A stretch of DNA of 64,000 nt from Tenacibaculum adriaticum (GTDB lineage Bacteria; Bacteroidota; Bacteroidia; Flavobacteriales; Flavobacteriaceae), in NCBI RefSeq assembly GCF_008124875.1, contig NZ_VNIA01000004.1, positions 1 to 64,000 on the forward strand. Direction: 5' to 3'. The notes beneath the pieces were generated by a model, which saw only the letters and a list, made by a program, of their open reading frames with translations, searched no databases and had not been told where the DNA came from. Shown piece by piece: positions 12,291 to 21,510 of this stretch; positions within the stretch are counted from its first letter, which is position 1; every line of letters starts with the position of its first letter. The position numbers and the translations under genes are program-made.

Positions 12291-13151
12291 TTATGTTTGG
12301 TTGCCTACTAACTTCAATTTAGTATTTAAAAATAGAAGTCCAATTAATGAAATTATTGCAGTAATTATATTAAATGAAAGCCCAATACTCGCAGAAATAG
12401 TTTGTTTAACTGATAAAAAAGTTGAAGCTTTTAAAAACACATATTCTCTAGCTCCAAAACCAGCAAACGAAATTACTGATGATATGGATGAAACTAGAAA
12501 GGTAAAACAATAATTTAGGTAATTAACGACATCAAGATTAAAAGCTATAATAATACAGATTATACTAGCTATTTGTAACAATTGAATGATTAAAGAATAA
12601 ATAAAGCTTTTAGTATATATTGAGTCTATACTTTTAAAAAAACGATTTAAAATCAACTTTGTTATAAAGAAGAAAATTATTGATAATGTCAAACCAACTA
12701 AAAGCATTACAATACGAGGAGAAAAAATGTACACTCCAACAAAAAGTAATAAACAAATAATTGCCAACAGACCAATTAGTCTATCATAAAAAATAGATTT
12801 GGTTACATCTTTCACATTCCAACTAAATTGTTTGTTTAAAACAAAGACTTTATAAGCATCACCACCAATACCACCAGGAATAAAAAAATTATAGAACATT
12901 CCAACAAAGTATAACTTTAAATTGCTCAGATGATCTATGTGAAAATTATTTTGATGAAAAATATAATTTAATCTTAAAGATGATATTAACTGAGAAAAAA
13001 CAAAAAATAGAATTCCTAATGCAATGATAAAAGGATTTGATTTTTTAAATAAATCAATAATCTGACTTAAATCAATTTTTGTGTAAACAAAGTATAAGAG
13101 TAAAAGACTTATACTAATTTTAGCAAAAGTTTTAAACTGCTTTTTATTCAC
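12291..13151 (-). CDS. Lysylphosphatidylglycerol synthase TM-like (UPF0104) membrane protein
   Basis: 286 aa, almost wholly hydrophobic, about eight predicted membrane segments. The sequence fits the YbhN/AglD/LPG-synthase transmembrane family, including the FIPGGIGGDAYK loop near residue 95 and the SFAGFGAREY loop near residue 235. The aminoacyltransferase domain of true MprF is absent. Members are often found with polyprenyl-phosphate sugar transferases and are suspected lipid flippases. It overlaps the upstream GT2 gene by eight bases and the GT-C gene follows after ten, so the three are translationally linked. Confidence 0.8.
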   Translation of the reverse strand: MNKKQFKTFAKISISLLLLYFVYTKIDLSQIIDLFKKSNPFIIALGILFFVFSQLISSLRLNYIFHQNNFHIDHLSNLKLYFVGMFYNFFIPGGIGGDAYKVFVLNKQFSWNVKDVTKSIFYDRLIGLLAIICLLLFVGVYIFSPRIVMLLVGLTLSIIFFFITKLILNRFFKSIDSIYTKSFIYSLIIQLLQIASIICIIIAFNLDVVNYLNYCFTFLVSSISSVISFAGFGAREYVFLKASTFLSVKQTISASIGLSFNIITAIISLIGLLFLNTKLKLVGNQT

Positions 13152-14097
13152 TTAAATGAATTTTTCTAATTGCATATGGTCTTTTTTTCTGAGACTCATA
13201 ATAAGTTCTCATCAGTAAATCGGCAATAATACCAACGGTAAAAAATTGCAAACTAATTATTATAGATATTACACCAAATATAAGCAAAGGCCTACCCCAG
13301 ATATCTTGCCCTAAAAGTTTTAATGCAAATAAGTACAAGTTTATTAATAATCCTGCGACTAAAAAGAACAAGCCAAAATTACCAAATAAGTGTATGGGTC
13401 TTTGTAAATACTTACGTTGAAAAATTATTAAAATAATATCATTAATAACTTTAATTGTTCTACCCAAACCATATTTAGATTGTCCAAATTGTCTTGGGTG
13501 ATGTTTTACAGGAACTTGAGTAATTCTTGCTCCGTTTAAATGTGCTAACAGATTTATAAAACGGTGCATTTCGCCATATAAATTTAAATCTTTAGCAATA
13601 TCTCTCGTAAATACTTTTATGGCACAGCCTTGATCTTTTAGATCTAAGCGAGTAGCTTTACGAATTAAAAAGTTTGCTATTTTAGAAGGAAAAGTTCTTA
13701 TAAAAGAATCTTTTCTTTTTGCTCTAATACCCGTAACAACATCCCAATCTTCGCTCTTAGCTTTCTCCAACATATGCTCAATATCAGAAGGATCGTTTTG
13801 CATATCTCCATCAAGAGTAACAATATAATCTCCTTTAGCATAATCAAAACCAGCAGCAAGCGCTAAACTTTGTCCATAATTTTTACGTAATTCAATAAGA
13901 ACAACTCTGGGGTTGTTCATCTTATTGATGTTTATTTTGGTATTATCAGTAGAAAAATCATCCACATAGATTATTTCATAATCAAAGCCTTCTAAACTTT
14001 CGTCAATTTTTTGAGTTAAAGGGGTTACATTGTCTTCTTCGTTATATACTGGAATTACAATAGAAATTAATCCGAACGAGTTTTTATTAAATTGCAT
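13144..14097 (-). CDS. ArnC/DPM1-like polyprenyl-phosphate glycosyltransferase (GT2)
   Basis: 317 aa from the ATG at 14097; a longer reading to 14118 would need TTG and adds a poor N-terminus. Residues 10-235 form the GT-A domain, with VIPVYNEE near the start, VDDFSTDNT, and the DGDMQND metal-binding motif. Two C-terminal membrane segments (about 235-305) fit ArnC/GtrB proteins that load a sugar onto undecaprenyl phosphate at the inner membrane. First gene of the three-gene operon with the LPG-synthase-TM-like and GT-C proteins. Confidence 0.88.
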   Translation of the reverse strand: MQFNKNSFGLISIVIPVYNEEDNVTPLTQKIDESLEGFDYEIIYVDDFSTDNTKININKMNNPRVVLIELRKNYGQSLALAAGFDYAKGDYIVTLDGDMQNDPSDIEHMLEKAKSEDWDVVTGIRAKRKDSFIRTFPSKIANFLIRKATRLDLKDQGCAIKVFTRDIAKDLNLYGEMHRFINLLAHLNGARITQVPVKHHPRQFGQSKYGLGRTIKVINDIILIIFQRKYLQRPIHLFGNFGLFFLVAGLLINLYLFALKLLGQDIWGRPLLIFGVISIIISLQFFTVGIIADLLMRTYYESQKKRPYAIRKIHLSE

Positions 14098-14156
14098 AAG
14101 AAATATATATTGAAGCAAAAATACTAATTATTGTATATGGTAGACCTTATTAAAAA

Positions 14157-14192
14157 TAAAAAGTCCACTATTATTAAAAATAATGGACTTTT
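14157..14192 (-). terminator. Acyl-CoA dehydrogenase terminator
   Basis: Stem of AAAAGTCCA / TGGACTTTT extended by TTATT / AATAA with a three-base bulge; on the minus strand it is followed by a T-rich tail. It lies 24 bases after the acyl-CoA dehydrogenase stop. Confidence 0.75.
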
Positions 14193-14215
14193 AGGATGTT
14201 ATCAGTTATTTCAAC

Positions 14216-15358
14216 CTAACCTTTTATTAAACTACGAGAAATAACAATTTTTTGAATTTCTGAAGTTCCTTCGTATATTTGAGTAATTTTTGCATCACGC
14301 ATTAAACGCTCTACATGGTATTCTTTAACGAAACCGTTTCCACCGTGAATTTGAACAGCTTCCACAGTATGTTCCATCGCTACTTTAGATGCGTATAATT
14401 TAGCCATTGCACTAGATTGATCGTAGTTGTTACCTTGATCTTTATCCCAAGCCGCTTTCATTACTAAATGACGTGCTGCCGAAATTTCTGTGTACATATC
14501 TGCTAATTTAAAAGCAATAGCTTGATGATTACAAATCTCGGTACCAAAAGCCTTACGCTCTTTAGAATATTTTAAAGCCAATTCATAAGCTCCAGATGCA
14601 ATACCTAAAGCTTGTGCAGCAATACCGATACGACCTCCAGATAATGTTTTCATGGCAAACTTAAATCCGAAACCATCTTCACCAATACGATTTTCTTTAG
14701 GAACTTTCACATCGTTAAATTGTAACGTGTGCGTGTCAGAACCACGAATTCCTAATTTATCTTCTTTTGGACCAACGTGGAAACCTTCCATGCCTTTTTC
14801 AACAATAAAAGCGTTGATTCCTCTGTGTCCTTTAGCTCTATCAGTTTGTGCAATTACTAAATAAATACCTGCACGACCACCGTTAGTAATCCAGTTTTTT
14901 GTTCCGTTTAATAAATAGTAATCTCCTTTATCTTCTGCAGTTGTAGCTTGAGAAGTAGCATCAGATCCAGCCTCTGGCTCACTTAAACAAAAAGCACCAA
15001 TTTGTTCGCCAGTTGCTAATTTTGTTAAGTATTTTTGTTTTTGTTCTTCGTTTCCGTAAGCTTCTAAACCATAGCAAACTAATGAGTTGTTTACAGAAAC
15101 CATTACAGAAGCAGAAGCATCTATTTTAGATAATTCTTCCATAATTAATACGTAAGAAATAGCATCCATTCCACTTCCTCCATATTTCGGGTCAACCATA
15201 ATTCCCATAAAACCAAGGTCTCCCATTTTACGAACTAATTCGTTAGGAAATTCTTGTTTATTGTCTCTTTCTATAACCCCAGGTAACAATTCGTTTTGAG
15301 CAAAATCACGTGCTGCATCACGAATCATTAAATGTTCTTCTGTAAGATTAAAATCCAT
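14216..15358 (-). CDS. Acyl-CoA dehydrogenase (short/butyryl-chain type)
   Basis: 380 aa, full length for the family. It catalyses FAD-dependent alpha,beta-desaturation of acyl-CoA, passing electrons to ETF. Visible hallmarks: the AFCLSEPEAGSDA flavin/substrate segment near 130, the GGRIGIAAQALG helix near 245, and the C-terminal YEGTSEIQ segment whose glutamate is the catalytic base of the short- and medium-chain enzymes. It has its own promoter (15395-15425) and terminator, so it is a single-gene unit. Exact chain length preference cannot be read from sequence; branched-chain or butyryl substrates are likely. Confidence 0.92.
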   Translation of the reverse strand: MDFNLTEEHLMIRDAARDFAQNELLPGVIERDNKQEFPNELVRKMGDLGFMGIMVDPKYGGSGMDAISYVLIMEELSKIDASASVMVSVNNSLVCYGLEAYGNEEQKQKYLTKLATGEQIGAFCLSEPEAGSDATSQATTAEDKGDYYLLNGTKNWITNGGRAGIYLVIAQTDRAKGHRGINAFIVEKGMEGFHVGPKEDKLGIRGSDTHTLQFNDVKVPKENRIGEDGFGFKFAMKTLSGGRIGIAAQALGIASGAYELALKYSKERKAFGTEICNHQAIAFKLADMYTEISAARHLVMKAAWDKDQGNNYDQSSAMAKLYASKVAMEHTVEAVQIHGGNGFVKEYHVERLMRDAKITQIYEGTSEIQKIVISRSLIKG

Positions 15359-15394
15359 CTATATAATTTTTGTTAAATTCGTAAAAAATGTGCC

Positions 15395-15425
15395 CAAATA
15401 TACTTCTTTAATAACAAATTTTCAA
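15395..15425 (-). promoter_or_regulatory. Acyl-CoA dehydrogenase promoter
   Basis: On the minus strand: TTG (15425-15423), 20-base spacer, TATATTTG (15402-15395), an exact Bacteroidota TTG / TAnnTTTG promoter. The predicted transcript starts some 30 bases before the coding start at 15358. Confidence 0.7.
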
Positions 15426-15448
15426 CAGTGTTTTAGTAATTTTACAGT

Positions 15449-16522
15449 ATGAAGAATGAATTAATTTATGTGATTGGGTTGATGTCTGGGACATCACTAG
15501 ATGGTATCGATTTAGTTTATGTTGAGTTTAACAAGACTAACTATAAAGACTTTAAAATCATATCAGCTAAAACAATCGGGTATTCTGCTGAATGGAAAAG
15601 TGATCTTCAAAATGCTATTATTTTTTCGAAAGAAAGAATTAGTGAATTGGATATTGAGTATGGTATTTTATTAGGAGAAACCATTAATAATTTTATTAAT
15701 GAACTTAATATTGAGAAGGTAAACTTTATAGCTTCTCATGGCCATACGATTTTTCATCAACCAGAAAAAGGAATTACACTTCAAGTAGGAAACGGACAAA
15801 AAATAGCAAATATTACCAAGAACAAAGTTATTTGTGATTTTAGAACTCAAGATGTTTTATTAGGTGGGCAAGGAGCTCCGTTGGTTCCAATAGGGGATGA
15901 ATTACTTTTTTCAGATTATGATTATTGTTTAAACCTCGGTGGATTTGCAAATATTTCATTTAAAAGAGGTAATGAAAGAATAGCTTTTGATATTTGTCCA
16001 GTGAACATTGTTATGAATCATTATATGCAAAAATTAGGGTTTGCTTATGATGATGATGGGAAAATAGCTAGCGAAGGAAAAATAAATAATGAATTGTTAG
16101 CCGAACTTAATTCTTTAGATTTTTATAAAAAAGAGCCTCCAAAATCGTTAGGTTTAGAATGGGTTAAAAAAGAAATTTTTCCTATAATTAACAATTTAGA
16201 GACTGATATACCTACAGTTTTAAGAACATTTGTAGAACATTGTGCTGTACAGATAAGTAGTGTTTTAGAAAAAAATAAATCAATATTAATTACTGGCGGC
16301 GGAGCTTTTAATGGTTTTTTAATCCGAAAAATAAAAGAATATTTAGGGTTAGAAATAGAGTTGCCTTCTAAGGAAATAATAGATTTTAAAGAAGCATTGA
16401 TCTTCGCGTTTTTAGGATTATTAAAAAGTGAAGAAAAAGTAAATTGTTTAAAAAGTGTAACAGGAGCAAAAAAAAATCATTCTTCTGGTGAAATTTTTTA
16501 TCCAGTTTTTAAAAGCCAATGA
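15449..16522 (+). CDS. anmK: Anhydro-N-acetylmuramic acid kinase
   Basis: 357 aa. AnmK cleaves and phosphorylates 1,6-anhydro-MurNAc from cell-wall turnover to MurNAc-6-phosphate. The N-terminal GLMSGTSLDGID motif, the SHGHTIFHQP segment near 95, the GGQGAPLVP and NLGGFANIS segments, and the late ITGGGAFN ATP-binding loop are all characteristic. A TAATTTTA box sits directly before the start codon, which could give a very short leader. No partner such as MurQ lies nearby. Confidence 0.94.
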   Translation: MKNELIYVIGLMSGTSLDGIDLVYVEFNKTNYKDFKIISAKTIGYSAEWKSDLQNAIIFSKERISELDIEYGILLGETINNFINELNIEKVNFIASHGHTIFHQPEKGITLQVGNGQKIANITKNKVICDFRTQDVLLGGQGAPLVPIGDELLFSDYDYCLNLGGFANISFKRGNERIAFDICPVNIVMNHYMQKLGFAYDDDGKIASEGKINNELLAELNSLDFYKKEPPKSLGLEWVKKEIFPIINNLETDIPTVLRTFVEHCAVQISSVLEKNKSILITGGGAFNGFLIRKIKEYLGLEIELPSKEIIDFKEALIFAFLGLLKSEEKVNCLKSVTGAKKNHSSGEIFYPVFKSQ

Positions 16523-16533
16523 TTTTTTTACAG

Positions 16534-16554
16534 TAAGTTTGTAGCAACTACAAA
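16534..16554 (+). promoter_or_regulatory. Promoter box overlapping an inverted repeat before the dehydrogenase gene
   Basis: TAAGTTTG (16534-16541) fits the -7 consensus and overlaps the 7-base inverted repeat TTTGTAG / CTACAAA (16538-16554, 3-base centre). No T run follows the repeat, so it is not a terminator for anmK. A repressor site over a start point is a reasonable reading. No -33 TTG is visible. Confidence 0.35.
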
Positions 16555-16605
16555 TGTTTAAATAATTCATTAAAAACTATAAATAATGACACAACTTTAA
16601 CTTAC

Positions 16606-16662
16606 ATGATATTAGAAAATATATTGGATGAAAGAGAAAGAATAGAGTTAACATTATTATAA
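16606..16662 (+). CDS. Possible 18-residue leader peptide (uORF)
   Basis: ATG to TAA reading frame of 18 codons (MILENILDERERIELTLL) in the leader of the following dehydrogenase gene, ending four bases before its ATG. It could couple translation of the dehydrogenase or could be chance. No attenuator hairpin and no run of regulatory codons is seen. Confidence 0.2.
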   Translation: MILENILDERERIELTLL

Positions 16663-16666
16663 TATC

Positions 16667-17893
16667 ATGAAAGAATTACTTAAAAAGTACGAGAATAAGC
16701 AACCAGAAATTATTTTTAATTGGAAAGATCCTGAAACTGAAGCCGAAGGATGGACTGTGATAAACTCTTTACGTGGTGGAGCAGCTGGTGGTGGAACAAG
16801 AATGCGTGAAGGATTAGATATGAATGAAGTTTTATCGTTAGCAAAAACGATGGAAGTAAAATTTACAGTTTCTGGTCCAGCTATAGGTGGCGCAAAATCA
16901 GGAATTAACTTTGATCCACAAGACCCAAGAAAAAAAGGCGTTTTAGAGCGTTGGTATAAAGCAGTAGCACCATTACTAAAAAATTACTACGGAACAGGTG
17001 GTGATTTAAATGTAGATGAAATTCATGAGGTAATTCCTATGACAGAAGATGTAGGAGTTTGGCATCCTCAAGAAGGTGTTTTTAACGGTCACTTTAAACC
17101 CACGGAAGCAGATAAGATTAATAGAATTGGACAATTGCGTCATGGAGTTATAAAGGTTATTGAAAATAAAAATTTCTCACCATCAGTATTAAGAAAATAC
17201 ACAATTGCCGATATGATTACTGGTTATGGTGTTGCAGAAGCTGTTCGTCACTATTATGATATTTACGGAGGAACAGTTGTGGGAAAAAGAGCCATTGTTC
17301 AAGGATTTGGTAATGTAGGTTCTGCAGCTGCATATTATTTAGCTCAAATGGGAGCCAAAGTTGTAGGTATAATTGATAGGGTTGGTGGAGTTATTAGTAA
17401 AGACGGGTTTACTTTTGAAGAAATTAAGGATCTCTTTTTACATAAAGAAGGTAACACTTTAGTTGCTAAAAACATGATTTCGTTTGAAGAAATAAACGAA
17501 AAAATTTGGAATTTACCTTGTGAAATTTTTGCACCTTGTGCAGCATCAAGATTAGTAACGCAAGATCAGATTAACCAAATGATTTCAACAGGGTTAGAAG
17601 TAATTTCATGCGGAGCAAATGTGCCTTTTGCTGATAAGGAAATCTTTTTCGGTTCTATTATGGAAGATACTGATAAAAAAGTAAGCTTAATTCCAGATTT
17701 TATTTCAAATTGCGGAATGGCTAGAGTATTTGCTTACTTTATGGAACGTCGTGTGGAAATGACTGATGAAGCGATATTTGAAGATACATCTAACACCATA
17801 AAAAAAGCATTACAAAGAACTTTTGCGAGAAGCGCATCAAAAACTAAAATTAGCGAGACAGCTTTTGAAATTGCATTGAAAGAGTTAGTTTAA
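16667..17893 (+). CDS. Glu/Leu/Phe/Val dehydrogenase family enzyme
   Basis: 408 aa NAD(P)-dependent oxidative deaminase of an L-amino acid. The dimerisation domain holds the catalytic set: K65 (in MEVKFTV), K77 (in GGAKSG) and D113 (in GTGGDLN). The Rossmann domain follows with GFGNVG near residue 210. The motifs are variants of those in classical GDH (GGGKGG, PAPD) and leucine dehydrogenase (GGGK, AED), so substrate cannot be assigned; glutamate or a branched-chain amino acid are the main options. A leader of about 120 bases with a promoter-overlapping dyad suggests regulation. nhaB follows after 30 bases. Confidence 0.85.
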   Translation: MKELLKKYENKQPEIIFNWKDPETEAEGWTVINSLRGGAAGGGTRMREGLDMNEVLSLAKTMEVKFTVSGPAIGGAKSGINFDPQDPRKKGVLERWYKAVAPLLKNYYGTGGDLNVDEIHEVIPMTEDVGVWHPQEGVFNGHFKPTEADKINRIGQLRHGVIKVIENKNFSPSVLRKYTIADMITGYGVAEAVRHYYDIYGGTVVGKRAIVQGFGNVGSAAAYYLAQMGAKVVGIIDRVGGVISKDGFTFEEIKDLFLHKEGNTLVAKNMISFEEINEKIWNLPCEIFAPCAASRLVTQDQINQMISTGLEVISCGANVPFADKEIFFGSIMEDTDKKVSLIPDFISNCGMARVFAYFMERRVEMTDEAIFEDTSNTIKKALQRTFARSASKTKISETAFEIALKELV

Positions 17894-17923
17894 AAATAAT
17901 AACAATAATAATATATTAAAAAC

Positions 17924-19396
17924 ATGTTCAAATATTTTTTAGGAAATACACCGAAATGGTTTAAAATGACCATGATTGGTTTTTTAATTTTTAACGTTTT
18001 TTCAATTTTTGTGTTAGGAAAAACAATTACAGCTTGGTTATTTATTGCTGAATTTATTTTTACGTTGGCAATGGCATTAAAATGTTATCCACTTCAGTCT
18101 GGAGGGTTATTAGCAATTGAAGCAATTATACTTGGACTAACTACACCAAAAAACGCATACCATGAAGTAGATCAAAACTTGGAAGTAGTATTACTTTTAG
18201 TATTTATGGTTGCAGGTATTTACTTTATGAAGCCTTTATTGATGTATATTTTCAGTAAGGTGTTTACTAAAATAAAATCAAAAGTAGTTTTATCATTATT
18301 GTTTGTTTTTTTAGCAGCAATATTATCAGCATTTTTAGATGCATTAACAGTAACAGCTGTATTAATTAGTGTTGCTGTTGGTTTTTATGGCGTGTACCAT
18401 AAAATACATTCTAGTGATGCAGATTATGATGAAAGCGGAACGTTAGATAGAAAGCAGTTAAGTGGAGAAACTTTAGAGCAATTTCGTGGTTTTTTAAGAA
18501 GCTTAATTATGCATGGGGTTGTAGGTACTGCACTTGGTGGAGTTTGTACTTTAGTAGGTGAGCCGCAAAACTTATTAATTGGAGAAAGAATGGGGTGGGA
18601 TTTTATTGAATTTTTCACACATATGGCGCCAATAACAATTCCTGTTTTGGCAGCTGGTTTGTTAACAACTGTTGTCTTAGAGTATACTGGATGGTTTGGT
18701 TTTGGGGCAAAATTACCTGAAGTTGCCAGAACCATTATAGAAAGTTATACAGTTGAACAAGATGCCAATCGTTCTGATAAAGAAAAATATGGATTAATTA
18801 TTCAAGGAGTATCTGCTGTTTTATTAATTATAGGTTTAGCATTGCATTTGGCACCTGTAGGTTTTATTGGTTTAGCCCTAATTATTGTACAAACAGCATT
18901 TATGGGTATTATTGAAGAACACCAGTTAGGTCATGCTTTTGAAGAAGCATTACCTTTTACAGGTTTATTAGTAGTGTTCTTTGTAATTGTAGCAATGATT
19001 CATGATCAGCATTTATTTAGACCTATAATTCATTGGGCATTACAACAAAATCCAGAAGCTCAACCAGGATTGTTTTATATAGCAAATGGGTTGTTATCAG
19101 CTATTAGTGATAATGTTTTTGTAGCAACTGTTTATATTGGGGAAGTACAAGAAGCATTTAAAAGTGGAGCAATTACAAAAGAACATTTTGAAAAATTAGC
19201 AATAGCGATTAATACAGGTACAAATTTACCAAGTGTAGCAACGCCAAACGGTCAAGCAGCATTTTTATTCTTATTAACATCATCATTAGCGCCATTAATA
19301 AACCTTTCTTATGGGAAAATGGTAAAAATGGCTTTGCCTTATACAATAGTTTTGGGTGGACTAGGCTATATAATGGTTAAATTTGTATTATCGTAA
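17924..19396 (+). CDS. nhaB: Na+/H+ antiporter NhaB
   Basis: 490 aa inner-membrane antiporter, about a dozen membrane segments. It extrudes sodium in exchange for protons. Long stretches match what I know of Escherichia coli NhaB: the [16 protein letters not shown] helix near 45, the [10 protein letters not shown] helix near 130, GTALGGV and VGEPQNL near 205, and [19 protein letters not shown] near 430. This rules out NhaD or other IT-superfamily members. It ends in an intrinsic terminator and probably shares a transcript with the preceding amino-acid dehydrogenase. Confidence 0.93.
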   Translation: MFKYFLGNTPKWFKMTMIGFLIFNVFSIFVLGKTITAWLFIAEFIFTLAMALKCYPLQSGGLLAIEAIILGLTTPKNAYHEVDQNLEVVLLLVFMVAGIYFMKPLLMYIFSKVFTKIKSKVVLSLLFVFLAAILSAFLDALTVTAVLISVAVGFYGVYHKIHSSDADYDESGTLDRKQLSGETLEQFRGFLRSLIMHGVVGTALGGVCTLVGEPQNLLIGERMGWDFIEFFTHMAPITIPVLAAGLLTTVVLEYTGWFGFGAKLPEVARTIIESYTVEQDANRSDKEKYGLIIQGVSAVLLIIGLALHLAPVGFIGLALIIVQTAFMGIIEEHQLGHAFEEALPFTGLLVVFFVIVAMIHDQHLFRPIIHWALQQNPEAQPGLFYIANGLLSAISDNVFVATVYIGEVQEAFKSGAITKEHFEKLAIAINTGTNLPSVATPNGQAAFLFLLTSSLAPLINLSYGKMVKMALPYTIVLGGLGYIMVKFVLS

Positions 19397-19416
19397 GCGA
19401 ATTCAATTAAAATATT

Positions 19417-19447
19417 AAATCCTGAATTAGCGTTCAGGATTTTTTTT
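19417..19447 (+). terminator. nhaB terminator
   Basis: Ten-base stem AAATCCTGAA / TTCAGGATTT with a 6-base loop, followed by a T run, 20 bases after the nhaB stop. Confidence 0.85.
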
Positions 19448-19502
19448 GAAACAATTTAAAATAAAACCAGTCGTTTAATTAAAAACTTTAAATCAATTTT
19501 TA

Positions 19503-20189
19503 ATGTTTATACCTTTTCAAGAAACTACAGATTTAATCGAGGAAGTATCTCAAGAAAAAACATTGTCTATTTATAATCTAATTATGGATGGTGGTTTAGG
19601 AGGGCAAATTATTATAGCGTTGTTGTTTGTGTTATTAGCAGTTGCGTTATATATCTATTTTGAACGCTTCTTTGCTATTAAAGCAGCTTCTCAAGTAGAT
19701 AAAAATTTTATGAATCAAATCCGTGATCATATTTCTAGTGGAAAATTAGAAGCGGCTAAGGCGTTATGTGATAATACCAATACTCCGACAGCTAGATTAA
19801 TTGGGAAAGGAATTTCTAGAATAGGAAAGCCGTTAGATGATATTAATAAAGCAATTGAAAATGCTGGGAAGTTAGAAGTTTATCAATTAGAGAGAAATGT
19901 TTCTGTACTAGCAACAATAGCAGGAGCAGCGCCCATGATTGGTTTTCTAGGAACGGTAATCGGAATGATTGTAGCGATTCACGAAATCGCTAATTCAGGA
20001 GGTCAAATAGATATTAAAATGCTTTCTGATGGATTGTATACGGCAATGACCACTACAGTTGCAGGTTTAATTGTTGGTATTATTGCTTATGTAACCTATA
20101 ATCATTTGGTAGTTCGTACCGATAAAGTTGTCTATCAAATGGAAGCTAAATCAGTAGAATTTTTAGATTTATTAAACGAGCCAGTATAA
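19503..20189 (+). CDS. exbB: MotA/TolQ/ExbB proton channel protein
   Basis: 228 aa with three membrane segments: one near 30-50 and a pair in the last 120 residues (near 135-155 and 175-200), the MotA/TolQ/ExbB layout. With ExbD it forms the proton-driven motor that energises TonB (or acts in Tol-Pal). The segment GAAPMIGFLGTVIGMI near 140-155 is the family's conserved channel helix. Its stop overlaps the exbD start (TAATG), and a TonB-like protein follows, favouring an ExbB role over TolQ. Confidence 0.9.
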   Translation: MFIPFQETTDLIEEVSQEKTLSIYNLIMDGGLGGQIIIALLFVLLAVALYIYFERFFAIKAASQVDKNFMNQIRDHISSGKLEAAKALCDNTNTPTARLIGKGISRIGKPLDDINKAIENAGKLEVYQLERNVSVLATIAGAAPMIGFLGTVIGMIVAIHEIANSGGQIDIKMLSDGLYTAMTTTVAGLIVGIIAYVTYNHLVVRTDKVVYQMEAKSVEFLDLLNEPV

Positions 20190-20581
20190 TGAATTTACGA
20201 GGAAGAAATAAAGTTGATCCTACTTTCAATATGTCGTCTATGACGGATATTGTTTTTTTGCTACTTATCTTTTTTATGTTAACATCTACTTTGGTAACGG
20301 TAAGTGCAATAGATGTTTTATTACCAAAAGCGGGTGGGAAAACAGAGAATCAAACTTCAGTAGCGGTAACTATTACTGGAGATTCTTCATTTTATATTGA
20401 TAAAACGAAAGTAAGTTCAAGCAATTTGGAACGAGAATTGCTGTCTAAAGTAGGGACCGATAAAAAGAAAACGGTTGTCATTCGAGGCGATCAAAATGTT
20501 GCTTATAAAAATGTGATGAAAGTTATCGATATCGCAAATAAGAATAAACTTAAAATGATTTTGGCTGTTAAAGGTCAATAA
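20189..20581 (+). CDS. exbD: Biopolymer transport protein ExbD
   Basis: 130 aa: short cytoplasmic N-terminus, one membrane helix (about 18-38) with the conserved channel aspartate in SMTDIVFLLLIFFML, then a periplasmic domain. Partner of ExbB in the proton-driven motor. Start overlaps the exbB stop by one base. The next gene encodes a TonB-like transducer 41 bases on. Confidence 0.93.
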   Translation: MNLRGRNKVDPTFNMSSMTDIVFLLLIFFMLTSTLVTVSAIDVLLPKAGGKTENQTSVAVTITGDSSFYIDKTKVSSSNLERELLSKVGTDKKKTVVIRGDQNVAYKNVMKVIDIANKNKLKMILAVKGQ

Positions 20582-20622
20582 ATAAAATTGTCATTCCTGT
20601 GTAAACAGAGATTTATCAATAA

Positions 20623-21486
20623 ATGAAGGTTTTAGATACACAACATAAACGTAAATCCGCAATTATAACAGCTGCCATTCTATTGTTATTTCTACTATGG
20701 ATTTTTAACTATGGAATGAAATACCTTGATCCACCAGTAGAATATGGTTTAGCGATTAATTTTGGAAATTCTGAAGAGGGTAGTGGAGAATCAGTGGAAA
20801 ACACTAAAACAGCATCCCAACTTAAAGAAAAAGTTGTAGAAGAGCAGCAAGAAGAAACTTCCGAAGAAAAATCAGAAGAAGTTATTGAAGAGAAAGCTGA
20901 GGATGCTCCAAAAGAAATAATTAAAGAAGAAGTTATTACTGAAGAAACTTCTAAGGAAGTACCTGTAGTTAAAAAATCAGCACCCAAAAAGACTGAGTCC
21001 GTAAAAGAAACTCCTAAAAAAGTTGAGCAAAAAAAAGAAAAACCAAAACCATCTAAGGCAACTACCGATGCTTTAAATAGCTTGCTTAATGGAAATTCTT
21101 CCGAAGGACAACCAAAAGGGGAAGGAGACGATAAACAACCAGGAGCAAAAGGAAATGAAAAAGGGGATCCTAACTCTAATAAATACTATGGGAATTCAGG
21201 AAGTGGTTCTGGAGGAAACTATAATTTAGCAGGAAGGAAAGCATTATCAAAACCTATACAAAAACCCGATTGCGAAGAAGAAGGGACAGTTGTGGTAAGT
21301 ATTGAGGTGGATAATAATGGAAAAGTAATTAAAGCAGATCCAGGTGTAAAAGGGTCAACGAATACACATTCATGTTTAAAAAAGGCAGCAAAACAAGCGG
21401 CATTGAAAACTAAATGGAATGCCGACAGTAAAGCCCCAGAAAAACAACGAGGGACTATAATTTATAAGTTTTCTTTGTCAAAATAA
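20623..21486 (+). CDS. TonB-like energy transducer
   Basis: 287 aa. One N-terminal membrane anchor (about 13-33), a long Glu/Lys/Pro-rich linker (about 60-150) suited to span the periplasm, a Gly/Ser/Asn-rich stretch (about 155-205), and a C-terminal domain (about 215-287) with the VVSIEVDNNGKV strand and final IIYKFSL strand of TonB-like domains. With ExbB/ExbD upstream it should pass proton-motive energy to outer-membrane receptors. The C-terminal domain is less typical than in classical TonB, so a TolA-like role is possible. Confidence 0.8.
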   Translation: MKVLDTQHKRKSAIITAAILLLFLLWIFNYGMKYLDPPVEYGLAINFGNSEEGSGESVENTKTASQLKEKVVEEQQEETSEEKSEEVIEEKAEDAPKEIIKEEVITEETSKEVPVVKKSAPKKTESVKETPKKVEQKKEKPKPSKATTDALNSLLNGNSSEGQPKGEGDDKQPGAKGNEKGDPNSNKYYGNSGSGSGGNYNLAGRKALSKPIQKPDCEEEGTVVVSIEVDNNGKVIKADPGVKGSTNTHSCLKKAAKQAALKTKWNADSKAPEKQRGTIIYKFSLSK

Positions 21487-21510
21487 CAACGGGTAAATAT
21501 TTGTTAAATA

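Noticed and set aside
16538-16554. anmK terminator
   Set aside because: The 7-base stem has no T run after it and overlaps a promoter box.
18424-18735. 103-codon minus-strand ORF
   Set aside because: Opposite-strand shadow of nhaB with no family features.
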